Part shown: one piece after another, positions 44,003-55,722 of the stretch | Layout: each line of letters begins with the position of its first letter | Numbering within the stretch: the stretch's first letter is position 1 | Origin: Cololabis saira | Taxonomy: Eukaryota > Chordata > Actinopteri > Beloniformes > Belonidae | Direction of reading: 5' to 3' | NCBI RefSeq assembly: GCF_033807715.1 | Contig: NC_084591.1 | Span: forward strand, 26,037,090 to 26,101,089 | Length of the DNA stretch: 64,000 nt | Notes under the pieces: model-generated | Told to the model about the DNA's origin: nothing | Databases searched by the model: none | What the model saw: only the letters and a program-made list of their open reading frames with translations | Translations under genes and position numbers: made by a program

Positions 44003-45508
44003 TTAAAGCTGCAAGCAGCGATTAACGGGCCCTCACACCCTTGTGCACGTTCAGGCGTGCTGCAGTGGAAGCTCTTGTATGACTTGCATGTCAGGCCTGG
44101 ACATTTAGCGGATGACACCACCCACGACTCTCTATATCAAACCATTCAAAAGTTATGGCAGAAAATAGGGACTATCAAATATTGACCAATCAGAAGAAGG
44201 GGCGGGGCTAATTCAGGCCAATGTAGGTCGAGTACTCAATACCGAGTCCGATGACACCACCCACATGTCTTTATCACAACCCGTTCAAAGTTATGGCAAA
44301 GAATAGGGACTATCAAATATCAACCAATCAGAAGAAGGAGCGGAGCTAATTTGCACCAATTATGGTCAAGGACTCAAAACCGAGTCTGATGACACTACCC
44401 ACAGCTCTCTATGTCAAACCATTTAAAAGTTATGGCAGAAAGTAGGAACTATCAAATATGGACCAATCAGATGAAGGGGGGGCGCGCTTTTTGGTGTCTA
44501 GCACCAAGCATTACCACGGTAATGCTTTTATAAATATATTTTTTTTTTATCCCGGTTTTTTCCCCATTTAATCACCCAGTGCTCCTACCTAACAGTCCTG
44601 TGCATTGCCATCCTCTACCAACCCCGGGAGGGCCCTGCACTGAGCTCAGGTGTCCTCCTTAACCTGCATGGTAAGAAAAGATGCAGGCCGCATCTTTTCA
44701 CCAGACAGGGTGGGGTTTCTCCAGCTGGACGTAGCACGTGGAAGGATCACGTTATTCCGGCCGGATCCTCCCCACCCCATCTGGCGCCCCGGTTGGCCAG
44801 AGGGGGCATGTGTAGCCCAGGACTGTGTGCATGTTTTTGTGAGGGTAGCTCACCTTGCTACCCAAGGGAACACGGGGAGAACATGCAAACTCCACACAGA
44901 AAGATCCTTTCGCCAACCCCACCCAGGGTGTGGGAGCTGAAGTCATGGGGGAACTAACACGCACTCAGTGCCCACAGCGTCCCCGGCGGGAATCGAACCC
45001 AGGACCTTCTTGCTGTGAGACGGCTGCACTACCTGCTGCGCCACCGTGCCCCACCACGGTAATGCTTTTAACTGAGAAAAGTAATGTGCGTCGTCGCAGG
45101 ATGGAGACGCACATTTTGATGTATAACACACCTGGGTGCACGTTACGGTTCAGGCCGTATTAACGGCCGAAGAAGTGGCATAAATTGCGCCAAAATTGCA
45201 CGATTAATTCAAAATGGCCGACTTCCTGTTCGGTTTCGGCCATGGCGCCAAGAGACTTTTCTTTAAGTTGCGACATGATACAGGTGTGTACCAATTTTCG
45301 TGCATATACGTCAAACCGTATTGTGGGGCTTGAGGCACGAAGTTTTCTAGGGGTGCTGTTGAGCCATTAGGCCACGCCCATTAATGAAAACCATGAAATA
45401 TAAAAATTTATGGGGGCAAAAAGGCCCTTATTTCGTCGGAAGAAAAATAAAAACGACATCTCCTACAGATGCAATAGGGCCTTCGCACTGTAAGTGCTTG
45501 GGCCCTAA
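44003..45508 (+). mobile_element. Long non-autonomous repeat, copy C, split by a SINE
   Basis: It starts TTAAAGCTGCAAGCAGCGAT and ends GCTTGGGCCCTAA, in the same order as copy A. A 522-bp SINE with perfect 18-bp duplications sits at 44531-45052. Without it the copy would be about 970 bp. The (GAAA)n run is reduced to GAAGAAAAATAAAAA. Confidence 0.85.
44531..45052 (-). mobile_element. tRNA-headed SINE, 522 bp, 18-bp duplication
   Basis: On the minus strand the head has a perfect pol III A box (TGGCGCAGCAGG) and B box (GGTTCGATTCC), and a poly-A tail lies at the opposite end. ACCACGGTAATGCTTTTA is repeated exactly at 44513-44530 and 45053-45070. The head and the GTTTGCATGTTCTCCCCGTG module match the SINE at 30,355, but the last 300 bp differ, so this is a second SINE family that shares a head. 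It is young relative to its host repeat. Confidence 0.92.
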
Positions 45509-47212
45509 TCAAAGAATGCTTGCACATAAAAAATGTATGGCTAGCAACCCCAGAAAACAAGGCTCATATTTATAAAAACTAAAATTATCCAGTTAATATA
45601 ATCATTTTTTAAAAGCCTGAACATTCTATGTTTATATGTTTGAAACTTGTTATAGTTATATAGTTTTTTACGAAACACACATTTATCATCATAAACCATA
45701 TTTCTGGCTAAATTCTCTTAGATTATCACACCGGAGGATTGGAAAGTGGTACAGTGTTCCAGCAGTTCTCGCCGCCGCCACTGAGTCTCGCACCTCCCAT
45801 ACCGGTGTAATGTTGAGGCAGATATCTTTCTCTCCGTCTCTTTTCAGTCACAGTAACTTGTGCTCTGCTGTGTTTCAGAGTCTCAATGATCCATGAAACA
45901 GACACCATTATGTGCTCACCTCTGTGAAAAGCAGAACTAACAGCCATGGCTGTGCTCTGTTCACGTCAAAACTCCAGAGCAAGTAGTCCCAAAGATCCCT
46001 CCTCTATTACTGCCACTTGCATGGTTGTGTGAATTCTTTCACAGCTTGGTACATTTTGCCCTGGTCTGTCTCACCAGATGATTTGGAAACGTGTAGCTTT
46101 TTACCTTGGTCTTGTTTCTTTTTACACAAACAGAAATGCAAGTATAGCTGTATGTTGTTCCTCAACCCGTCTGCCATGGGAAGAAAAAACTGTTAATACA
46201 GGATGAAAAAATGAAATATATCTGTGTTGTGCTTGTTTCATGACATGGCAAACGTAAGTGTATTAGTCGCCTTCCTGGTGGCCCTTATGAAACTGCTTAT
46301 ATCTCTCCCACCAAATACTTTTTTGAAAATCACGTGATGCTACAGCTGTAAGAAAATATTTTGATGCAAAGTTGTTGCCAAAGGTGCATAGCAAAACAGT
46401 CCAAGAGGTTGCTACCATTAATCACACAGGACTGTGTTTTAGCTCAGTGTTAATCCTTCAAAAACTAAAAGGGGTTTAACAGACTAGTGTTTAACATGCA
46501 CTGGGCAATGTAAATGCAACGAGTGTTATGCCTCCCCAGTGCCTGAAACCGAGGTGAGGGGAGTGAAGAGGACTCGGAGGTGCTATCGAGTGGTACTGCG
46601 TAACACAATGGCCACGATGTGTGTTTGCTCAGCCTCACTTACATTAGAAGAGCTGGCTGATGCAACACCGGGTGCAGGAGACGGAGCAGGTGCCAGATCC
46701 ATGCTACTCTAAATAGCAATGGGATTTGTGGAGTGGCTTACCATATCGTATAGCTAAAATCGAAATATGACCGGTCCAGTCTTCATCTGCCACTTTTGCT
46801 GTTGTGGTCGTTGACAGCAGGTCCCGCCGTCCCACGTCATTCTGTTCATCAGAACATCGGAGTTACTGAGCAGGGCAGCTCAACACCCAACCTTGTGTAA
46901 ATTCATATAAAAAGGACAGGCAACATGCTGCATTGAGGTAATAAACACGGGGTATCCGCCAATGGAAAAGGGGCTGAACTTCAGCACGTCTTCCATTTGC
47001 GGATCTAGGGGATGGCTACTTGGACTATTGCCCCGGATGTTTTCTCAAGACCCCCGGATCTCGCTTCTGAGCTGGTCTAAGTATAATGTGCAGTACTAGA
47101 ATTCACCAGAGAGAGGCAGCATGCACAGGAAAGCAGCGTGTGGCCTGCCTGTTTCCCTCTCATCACTGCCAGCTACTCGCCACCCGCTCCATCGAACGCA
47201 CTTGTACCTGGC
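45509..47212. other. No supported gene; possible decayed element at the end
   Basis: 45,509-46,500 shows nothing. From 46,530 to about 47,200 the sequence is CpG-richer than its surroundings (GAGGTGCTATCGAGTGG, GTCCCGCCGTCCCACGTC), which suggests a decayed transposon, but I could not find ends or a protein. Confidence 0.4.
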
Positions 47213-47215
47213 TAA

Positions 47216-47724
47216 AGCTTGAGTTATGGTTCTTCGTCAAAACGACGCTGTGCCTACGGCATGTGGTACGCGTCGACGCGTACCACACACCGTCACTGAC
47301 GCCGTCACTGACGCGTACCTCCCAGAAATTGTAACTATACGTCGGGCCGACGCAGACCAAACGCAGACGAGAGGGCTGTGATTGGTTCGCTTGGTAGCAA
47401 CGCATTTCCGGTTTCCGGTTTGAAGCAGTCGTGAACTTTCAGCGCTCTTTTCTTCGTGTATGTGTGATTTTTTTTTTTGTTTTGTTTTTTTGCACAAAAG
47501 TTGTCCTTATCTCTTTGACTCACTGTGACCGGAAAAAGTCGGATAAACCATTCAGGAAAAGATCGCGAATTAGCGGTCACGGGGGGTACTGCACGGGGGG
47601 TACTGCACCGCGGCGAAATGGAGTGACTGGGAAGTCCGAAGGGTTCACAACGGCGTTGCGGTGACGGCGTTGCGGTGACGGCGTGTGTACGGCGTCGATT
47701 TGACGCAGAACCATAATTCAAGTT
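47216..47724. mobile_element. Harbinger MITE, 509 bp, flanked by TAA
   Basis: The termini AGCTTGAGTTATGGTTCTTC and (complement of the right end) AACTTGAATTATGGTTCTGC continue inward as CGTCAAA.CGACGC on both sides, forming inverted repeats of about 33 bp. TAA occurs on both flanks (47213-47215, 47725-47727), the usual PIF/Harbinger target. GGGGGGTACTGCAC and TGCGGTGACGGCGT are repeated internally. The termini resemble those of the 118-bp MITEs, so they may share a transposase. Frames inside are not genes. Confidence 0.87.
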
Positions 47725-47727
47725 TAA

Positions 47728-49785
47728 GCCCTGATCTCCTATAATCCTAGATCTGTTTACACCTAAGGTAGTGCCCCAAATGATGCACTTGTAGGCTTTT
47801 GGGTTTGTTTTGCATCGGTAAAACCATGTTTCTAACCAAGACCACTAGAGATTGCCATTTGATTCAGATAGGTCCCACCTTTTTTGATGGGATATAGATC
47901 TAATTATTTTGCCTCTTCCCCAAGTGTGATTACTGAGTTGACACCAGACAAAATCAACCACACTAAACAAGAAAAACAAACATGAGCTTGTTTTAAGCAT
48001 AATGAAGCCAGTAGGTATGAAAGTAACCTTTGCCAATACCTTAGTTAAACTGACAAAAAAAGAAAAAAAAACATTCGAACAAAACAAGGATATTACATAT
48101 TCTATTCAATAATTTATCCAATTCATCCTTAAGGTTTTAACTGATCTCTTAATGGCATCCAAGAACAATAAAATAATTAGTGGGGCATATATGCAAGTTT
48201 ATTCTATACCATCATGATCTTAACAAAATCATTTCTCAGTCAAGTTGGCTTTTCATGTATATTTCAGGTTATAGAAAGTAAATATTACATTTATTTTCTC
48301 CATATAATTCAGTTCAACTTAATTCAGTTTGATTCAGTTCAAAATGCTTTATCAACCTCTGAAGGGAAATGAATTGTGTCTACAGAACATTTATACGCTA
48401 ACTGAGCCAGATGCACGTCTCATTTCTCTTTTCCTGCCAGCATTGTATTTCTTCATATTTAGTTTTGTCTGAATCAGAACAGGTGGCCACTGCGATGAGG
48501 AAAACCAAACAACGGATGGAAAGGGCTGATGGCAGAGGGAGCAGGAGCAGCTGCAACAAATCTTTTTGCTTAATCATGCGTCTGCTGAAGAATCCGTCAA
48601 CAATTGGCCACACCAGCATCTTTGAAACCCCTGAACCCTCAGCTGGTCTCTTTACAGTCCCATTACTGCTGCAAATTGAACAAAATAGACACTCTTTGTG
48701 ACTGGTGTCACACTTGTGTCCTCTGGATGTATTGGGTTGATGGTGTCATACTGTCAGACACGTGGGTGTCATCTTCTATTGCAGGTACTTGAAAGCATTA
48801 GTTTGACAGATGTGAACTACGCGTTTTAAAGCCAAAAGCAATATGGACCTCGATTTTCACATCCTTCAGTGTCTATTAATGACAAAAATGAATGATGTAT
48901 ATAACTGTTATAGTTTTTAATGTGGCTTCCCACTGTGTATCATCTATTACAAACATATTTTTGTATACAGATGTTTACAGTTCACAGACTGATTATTAAT
49001 GCCAGCAAAATACAGCATGTCATCTGATTTGAGCAAAACTACTTGGGATATTATGTAAACTGCTGCAGTGAGGTGCCTGGTCCCCTCTGTGTTATTTTCC
49101 ACCTGCAATCAACTGTTAGTCTGAGGGTTTAACTAAAGACATAAAGCCTTTGGTAGAACACTGAACACTAAAAAGCCCTTTACTTGAGAGAACAATGACT
49201 TCTATAATTGTTATGATTTGGGATTTTCTGGTTCTATGTGAGATCTGTACAGTTATCTAAGCAAAACATTTCTGTGGTACCCTTCCTTTTGAGTTACTTA
49301 ATCAAAGAATGATGCTACTGTGAAGGCCACTGTGTGCCAGGGATCTAAATTTGTCATGAGCCCAGCTGCGATTCTATGTCCATCTCCTATTGATCACTGC
49401 AGGAAACCTAGAGTACCAAAGGTGCTGACTATTGACACATTGATATGCATACTACCCTGCAGTGACTGCAGAGTGCCTACAGCACCTTTCTTGTTCAGTC
49501 CAGCTGTGTTGTGAAGTGCATGACGGCAGGTTTGATGTGAGAGTCGCTGCTTTCAATACAAAGCTGCACTTTCAGAAGCCTTAATTTAGACAGCAAAGGT
49601 GCAGCAGCGATACAAGCATTAGTGAATCTTTTATGACAAGGGTTTTTTTTTGTGACTTTGATCCTGTGCCATTTACACAACATCATTTCAAATAACAGTA
49701 ATGTGAAAATAGCATTAGGGAGCGCAGTGTTTAGTGTTTATCACAGTTCTCTTACAGCCAAAAAGTTTAAAAAAAAACTGCTAGT
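47728..49785. other. Unique DNA, no gene seen
   Basis: No exon or complete element. At 48,305-48,350 TTCAGTTCAACTTAATTCAG precedes ATGCTTTATCAACCTCTGAAGG, a probable retroposon tail scrap. Confidence 0.45.
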
Positions 49786-49789
49786 TGTT

Positions 49790-49915
49790 TGGGGAGCTTG
49801 TGTGCTTTCCCTTTGCCTGCACAAGATTTTCACGTTGCAAACATAATCCCAACACATGCCTCCTATTTTCATTGGCAATTCTAAATTAGATGATGTAAGT
49901 GTGAGTGCATGACTC
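49790..49915 (+). repeat. Degenerate SINE fragment
   Basis: TTTGCCTGCACAAG..., AACACATGCCTCCTATTTTC, then ATTGGCAATTCTAAATTAGA and GTAAGTGTGAGTGCATGA follow the middle of the SINE at 30,355. Both ends are missing. Confidence 0.6.
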
Positions 49916-50409
49916 TCTGTCTTTCTCTTTTTGGTCAAACTTTTACTTTATTGATTTATTTTACCACAAACTAATGACCTAGCCAGAAAGCATTAAAAGA
50001 GATCACTGCCATCATTCCTTCTGCAGGATTTGGGGTCATAACGGCCTGAGTAGAACCCTTTTTCTCTGGCGGGTTTATCTTTTCCTGAAATCCTGACAGG
50101 TGCTGCATTTTTTTGTACTTTTATGCATCCACCTATTCATTTTTTTATAGCGTAAGCAGCACTATAACTGTGAGTTTTATTGGAACTATCAAGTTAACTA
50201 CTTTTGCTAAATCATATTAGATTAAATAAAAATATGCAATGACAATAAATATGTATCTACTTTGCCTCTCACCAATTGTCAGCTTGGTTCCACTTCTAAT
50301 GCAAAACATGTGAATCTAAGTGTAGCTTATGGATGAATGAAAATAGTATAGGCAGGTAGAATAAATGCACATTGTTCTCCTTCAAATGTCCATTTCAGTC
50401 GCTATTTAC

Positions 50410-50640
50410 ATCCGTTGCATCCTGTTCAGTGTCGCTGGGATCTGGTGGAGGGTATCACAGCTGTCAGTGGGTGAGAGGCAGATACATCCTGCACAGGTCG
50501 CCAGTCCAAAACAGGCCACACAGAGACAAAGAACCATAAACTCTCACCTGGAAAAAGCCCACGTATGCACGGGGACAATGAGCAAACTCCCAAGATATCC
50601 CTGGGTCTGAGGGAATACCAGGCTACTGCGCTGACCCCAT
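50410..50640 (-). repeat. Degenerate SINE copy
   Basis: The minus strand reads GTGGCCTGTTTTGGACTGGCG, ACCTGTGCAGGATGTATCTG and CACCCACTGACAGCTGTGAT in SINE order, with the tRNA-like head eroded on the other side. No flanking duplication was found. Confidence 0.62.
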
Positions 50641-52780
50641 TTAAATTTTAATTTCTGTTGATTTCATCCATAATGAGCTAGCATACTGTCCAGAGAGTAC
50701 TGAGAGTACCCCTGAGAGTAGCAGGTGTAGGGAATGGATAGATGGATGAACATATATATTTTTTTTTTTTCATTATTCCTGCATGAAATTTCACATTTTT
50801 TAGAGGACTGTTCTTCTCAGCAATTCAGAACAAGCAATCACCAACCATTATCCGTCCTGCTTATTTATTCCCTCTTTTAAATTTTCAAGCAAGGGTGAAG
50901 CCTCCGATATGTGGAAAACTCTCCATTACCGAAATAAATCCAGCCCTTTGTTCAATGTCCTTACTTAGTCTGGATTTGTCTTGACCTTTTAGAGAAAATA
51001 ATCAGAGATCAGTGCCTCAATACTTCTCTCTGGGCCCACACTACAGGCTGCTACCTAACCCTTGTGGCCATAATTCTCTCAAACAAATGTTTTTCATTCT
51101 ATTAGAAACAGAATCCTTTGAGGAAAATCAAGACAAATAGTGATTGTGAGTAAGGCTTTTGTCTGGACCCCTGTGGCTGAGTGCAGTTTGCTCAAGGTCA
51201 CTACTCCTGTCTGTGCTCTGACAAAGCTGATAAAAACACTTCCCACCTGCCCCGCGCTCCCAGTCAATGGCAAGGGCCCAGCAGCTACAACAATAAACAC
51301 AATCTGATTGGACAAAGACTAACTCAGAATTCATGGGCTTTACCTACTTCTGTTGGATGAGGACCATCTAAGATCATATGTGGTCTTGAACCTTTAGAGG
51401 TGGTCTGTGAGTCTGAGTGATGCACCCCAGGAGACAGGAGGAAGAGGCTGAACCACATGTGGAAAGGTATGACATAAGCAAACCTGAGTGGGACACATTT
51501 TGTTGAGAACTGAATAGATGGTGCAACAGTTTCAGTAGGTCCCACTACAATTTACACCGCATCATACATTCACATTATATTGTTAGGTTCGGTTATAACA
51601 CCTGTCATGTACAGTGGTGATAATATACCCGACATCTGTTGTTGTGATTATACGCTCCATAAGGGTAATCATCTCTCCCAACTGCTCTTTAGTCTTTTTC
51701 TCAACCGTCAGAAATGAAGAAAATGATTCATCCCTTGCTTGTATGTTTCAGACAGGATTATACAAATTCAATTCAAAGTGAATTTTTTTTAAAACAGTTT
51801 AAAACTGTTTCAAAAAAAATTCACTTTGAATTGTCTCATAATATAAGTGACAAATTAGTCCCTCAAATGATGCATAAAGAGAAATCAGCACACGTAAGGT
51901 GAGCAACGGAGAACATATCTCAGGTTTCTAAAAATTAGCATGCTGTGCTCTAGGTGTTTATCTTTGGTGGAGTGATGTGCATACAGGCATCAGCGGTTAT
52001 CATCAGCGTGCAGGTACTGTGATGATTACTTCTTCCGGTGTGCTCCACGATGGCTTGTAGGTAATTTATTCAACAACCTCCACCTGATGTTGAATTGCAG
52101 TCTGATTATGACACTTAAGTTGATGAAAGTTAGTGCTTAAACCCACATGTGCAAAGAGAGTTGATATTTCTCACCCAACTCCAACGGCACCTTTTGAAAC
52201 CACAAACTGTATTCAGGACATACTGCATCACAAATCACATAACTGCTAGGACCGGCTTCTGTTATAGTGGCCTATTGTATTATTCTTCTGAAAGTAGCAC
52301 ATGGTATGTGGATTCGAACCCCGGATGATTCACTAACCCTGATTGAACATGTTTTTTAAGCTGGAGTGCCTCCGGGTTCATCAGACGACTGATGATTAAT
52401 CATAAAATATAATGAGAAAAGCATTACGTATACTAACACTTACTGATGATAATAGACAACACATGAACCTGTAAACTCAAAGTCTTGCAATGTATTTATC
52501 TTTTAGTTTAACAGATTTGTGTTGTCTCATTTGAATGCAATAGAAGTTTCTTGATTATTGTTGATCAGCTGAAACTGCTGCATTGTAAATATTAGTAACT
52601 TCTAAACCCTCGTACCACAGTCTGACACAACCTTGAAGAGGTCTCCTCAAAATGGCAAGTTAAGGGTTAGCATTGGTTAACCACTTTTGTCTGGTGGATT
52701 TTTTTCTTCCTCTGCAAAGCCAAACTGGCAGTCATTAAGAGTGAAAAATGTGCAGTTTTCTACGCGCCTCTGCAGCATAC
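50641..52780. other. Unique DNA with one strong hairpin
   Basis: No gene is supported. The only marked structure is the inverted repeat at 51769-51833. A poly-T run is at 50,758-50,770. Confidence 0.45.
51769..51833. repeat. Near-perfect 65-nt inverted repeat (hairpin)
   Basis: CAATTCAAAGTGAATTTTTTT and its complement face each other with ACAGTTT/AAACTGT at the centre, so arms of about 31 bp pair with one indel and almost no loop. It is not flanked by a visible element. It could be a tiny palindromic MITE remnant or a hairpin RNA; nothing indicates expression. Confidence 0.75.
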
Positions 52781-52782
52781 CG

Positions 52783-52972
52783 CAGCGTTCCTCAGTTCTT
52801 GTCCTCGGCCACTGTCCTTCGTGTTTTAGACGTTTCCCCTTTTCCAACACACCTGGTTCAAATGACTGGGTCATTAATAAACTTGAGCAAAGTTTGACGT
52901 GAAGCTGAGGATGAGCCTCTCATTGGAATCAGGTGTCCAACACCCAGGGCTTTGAGGACTGGAATTGAGGAC
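52783..52972. mobile_element. Decayed palindromic hAT-type MITE
   Basis: The left end GTTCCTCAGTTCTTGTCCTC pairs with the right end GAGGACTGGAATTGAGGAC, and the inner words CACACCTGGTTCAAATGA and ATTGGAATCAGGTGT are also inverted. The layout resembles the MITE at 7447-7666. The 8-bp duplication is no longer clear. Confidence 0.65.
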
Positions 52973-52974
52973 AT

Positions 52975-54076
52975 TGATAATAGTATATATTAAACTAACA
53001 GTTACTCAGGATGAGAGCCAGGTGACCACATTTTCAGCATGTTAAGTGACTGGAAGCTCAAACATTTCTCAGCACTTTAAGTGAATAAACCTACAGAGAA
53101 CAGTGCAGGGACTGGTGTGGGCTTTTGCACAGTTTCACAGACTCGACCCACAAAACGTGACCTGTTTTGTGACACAGTGTAATATCATGCAACACAGGGA
53201 CTGTGGACTGTTTTTCCAACCCATACATACAGTGTTCATGATATTAGATATATTTAAATGTTGAAAATTTAGAAATGTATATTTACTTCAGCTACGAAAC
53301 TATGACTAATCATATATTTCAAACACCTGCTACACTTTAAATACAATGAGTAAATGAAGAAACTGAAACCTTCCTTTAAACTTATAATCAAGCTCTTTTT
53401 ATGCAGCAAATAAAAATGCAAAACGGAAGAGCCTCCAGTAGCATTAAGCACTCTGCCATTAAGACACATAAAGACTGTTTCCTACTGAAATGATGCCATC
53501 CATCAAGGAACAAAAATGTGCCGTTTAATGGTTATGCCTTTTAAATGTGGGTTCTGTAACACTCTTTTAATAGCATTGTAATACAACAAGAGCCAAAAGA
53601 CATCCATGAGGGCCGATGAATTCAGGGTTTCCCACCCGTAGAGAGCAGTACAGTTTTCCACGCATATTCTTAATGGAAAACTGAAAATATCCTTAAGTTG
53701 ATTTAGTGATTGTGCAAATTAGATGCTTTTAATGAAGAGGTTAATGCGCTTTCTCCACCTGCTTGGGTTCTGTTCCTGATTGCAATTGCAACAGAGGGAA
53801 TCCAGTAGCTCCACTGACACAAATGAATGTGCATGTGTGGAAATATGGTATTAAATGGATGTTTATTTGTAATAATGAGCATGAAGGTGACCAGGTTTGC
53901 TGCAGTTGCTTAAATGCCTAAATGTTTATAATGACGTCACTAAATGGGCTTGCTTGTAAAATTATATTATAGAAAACATGTTTTTGTTTGTTTGTTTTGG
54001 CTTATGTGCATTTTGTTAATTCAATCTTATTCATTCTCTCTATAATTAAGCACAACTAAACATATGTTAAAATTTA
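52975..54076. other. Unique DNA, no gene seen
   Basis: AT-rich, no domain, no repeat termini. Confidence 0.5.
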
Positions 54077-54300
54077 GATGATCCGAAGTGGAAAACTTTT
54101 TGCACACCGGATTTGCAGAAAAGTGCGTCGGAGGAGGAAAGCTGCAGCCAAATTTAAAGAGAAAACTCCTGCACACCTTCTTCCCACTGTACACTTGTTT
54201 ATTAGGCCAACGTTTCGGTCATAGACCTTTTTCAAGGCATCAAGCAGATCTGAACAAGAGCTTGTCTATTAGGCCTATGTGATCCAATCAGGCGCCGCCA
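54077..54300 (-). mobile_element. Possible Penelope-like element fragment
   Basis: The minus strand contains AAAGGTCTATGACCGAAACG followed by TTGGCCTAATAAACAAG, a phrase frequent in terminal repeats of vertebrate retroelements of Penelope or related type. The fragment is short, with no reverse transcriptase or GIY-YIG sequence near it. The class is inferred from this phrase alone. Confidence 0.4.
54205..54240 (-). ncRNA. Hammerhead-ribozyme-like motif, mutated
   Basis: On the minus strand GGTC-TAT-GACC forms a small stem II directly followed by GAAAC, as in hammerhead ribozymes. The other core box, expected as CTGATGA, reads CTTGAAA. Two core differences would probably abolish cleavage. The call rests on core words only; stems I and III were not established. 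Confidence 0.35.
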
Positions 54301-54920
54301 CTGAGCACATTCAAACAAGGTCACATACCAAAGTGCAGTCAGTAAGCATCACCAAAACACAGGGAAAAAGAGATAACACTCACAAAGTGTACGTATCAAA
54401 TACATAAATCAGGTTTGCATAGGGACGGTAGGGACATAACGCTACCAACTTTTCAGGAGGCTCAAATTGCCCCCACCAACTTTTAAGCAACCTTATTTGC
54501 ATTATTTAATGAGTCAGATATATAATATATAATCAGATATATAGGTAATTTAGATTGTCTTCCCAAATGTAAGGATAGAATTGACCCTACAATTATTAAG
54601 TGAATTATTTTAAAGCAATGTATTACTCTTGTGGTGAAGGACAATGTAGGCTAACATGTAGTTCCATATATAGGTTAAGTAGTAGTTAAGAGATTATTAA
54701 TAAGTTGTATTTGTTGTGTATGTTAATATAATTTAAGTTATGTTCAAATATTGCAATTTAAATTGCTAATAAAATCCTGGAATATTCTGGAAGTTTTCAA
54801 AATGTTTCTTTAGTAGTTTTTGAAAACAAAGGTTTGAATCTAACCGTGTATCAGGTGAACCAATACACATGAAAGTTAGTATAAGTCAATACAGATTTAT
54901 TTTGCATTGATCATTTAGCC
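54301..54920. other. AT-rich DNA, no gene seen
   Basis: GGGACGGTAGGGACATAACG at 54,421 and TCGTCCCTACCAATGTTGAG at 55,147 are loosely inverted and may be ends of an unclassified element that spans this stretch. The match is too weak to call. Confidence 0.35.
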
Positions 54921-55020
54921 TATCAATTAATTCAATTCAATTCAATTCAATTCAATTCAATTCAATTTTATTTATATAGCGTCTAATACAACAGAGTTGT
55001 CTCTAGACGCTTTACAGAGA
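54921..55020 (-). repeat. (TTCAA)n and teleost retroposon 3' end
   Basis: Eight or so TTCAA units pass into TTTTATTTATATAGCGTC and TCTCTAGACGCTTTACAGAG. Read on the minus strand this ends ATAAATAAAATTGAATTGAA, like the 3' segment at 39,826-40,005, so the pentamer run is the element's tail. Confidence 0.75.
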
Positions 55021-55590
55021 CCCATACCCAAACAGTTAGGTTCATATTCGTGACAAATGTAGCCCTGACCCCCGTTCACCCAATCTGTTTGGTCTTATTA
55101 ATGTCCCGTCCCCAGCTAAAAGTACATGCAGGTTATGCCGTTATATCGTCCCTACCAATGTTGAGACCAAACCTACGCCCTTGCACACAGCAATAATCCC
55201 ATCTAAGTGTTCTGATCTCATACAGTATAATTTTTCCAAATAGGGAGGATGAATATACTGTAAAAACACAAAGTACATCAAAACTTATCATAAAGAGAAC
55301 ATCTTAGAAGGTGTGCGGGTGTTTTCTTTTTAAATTTAAGATTTAGATGATAAAAATTTAAAACAGATCGTAAAACTGTCCTCGTGTTTACTCCAGGCTC
55401 CGTGGTGATCTGTCAACTTCTCCAGCTCTCATCCTTGTCATGTAAAAGCTCCTGCGCGCCTGTAGGAGTCAGTAAAAGCCCCTCTAGCTCCATTTCCTCC
55501 TCGTCCGGACTCCAAACTTTCATCCCTCAGCGTAGGAGTACCGATAATTGCGAGGAAGAATTTTAAGAAGGGGGTGACTCCAGTCAGATC
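55021..55590. other. No supported gene
   Basis: Unique sequence; its base composition becomes more balanced from 55,380 onward, next to the weak promoter candidate. Confidence 0.4.
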
Positions 55591-55591
55591 A

Positions 55592-55722
55592 CTGGGCGGA
55601 ATAAAAAAGTAGGATACACGCTTCCAAAGGTCCGACTGAAAAGTTTCTGTTGGTCTGCTGAGCTGAAGTTCCGGAGATTTTCCTCTGTCCCGAAGTCCCA
55701 CAGCGAGAAGAGGACGTTTAAC
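55592..55722 (+). promoter_or_regulatory. Weak candidate promoter and first exon
   Basis: GGGCGGAATAAAAAAGTAGG (55595-55614) combines a GC box-like word and a TATA-like run. About 110 bp later AACAG|GTTTGT could be a 5' splice donor (55,722). The interval is less AT-rich than its neighbours and has several CpGs. No conserved peptide is seen, so it would be untranslated. A chance arrangement is quite possible. Confidence 0.2.

Noticed and set aside
47086..47721. Several frames around the 509-bp MITE
   Set aside because: They are open because of GC-rich inverted repeats, overlap on both strands and have no domain.
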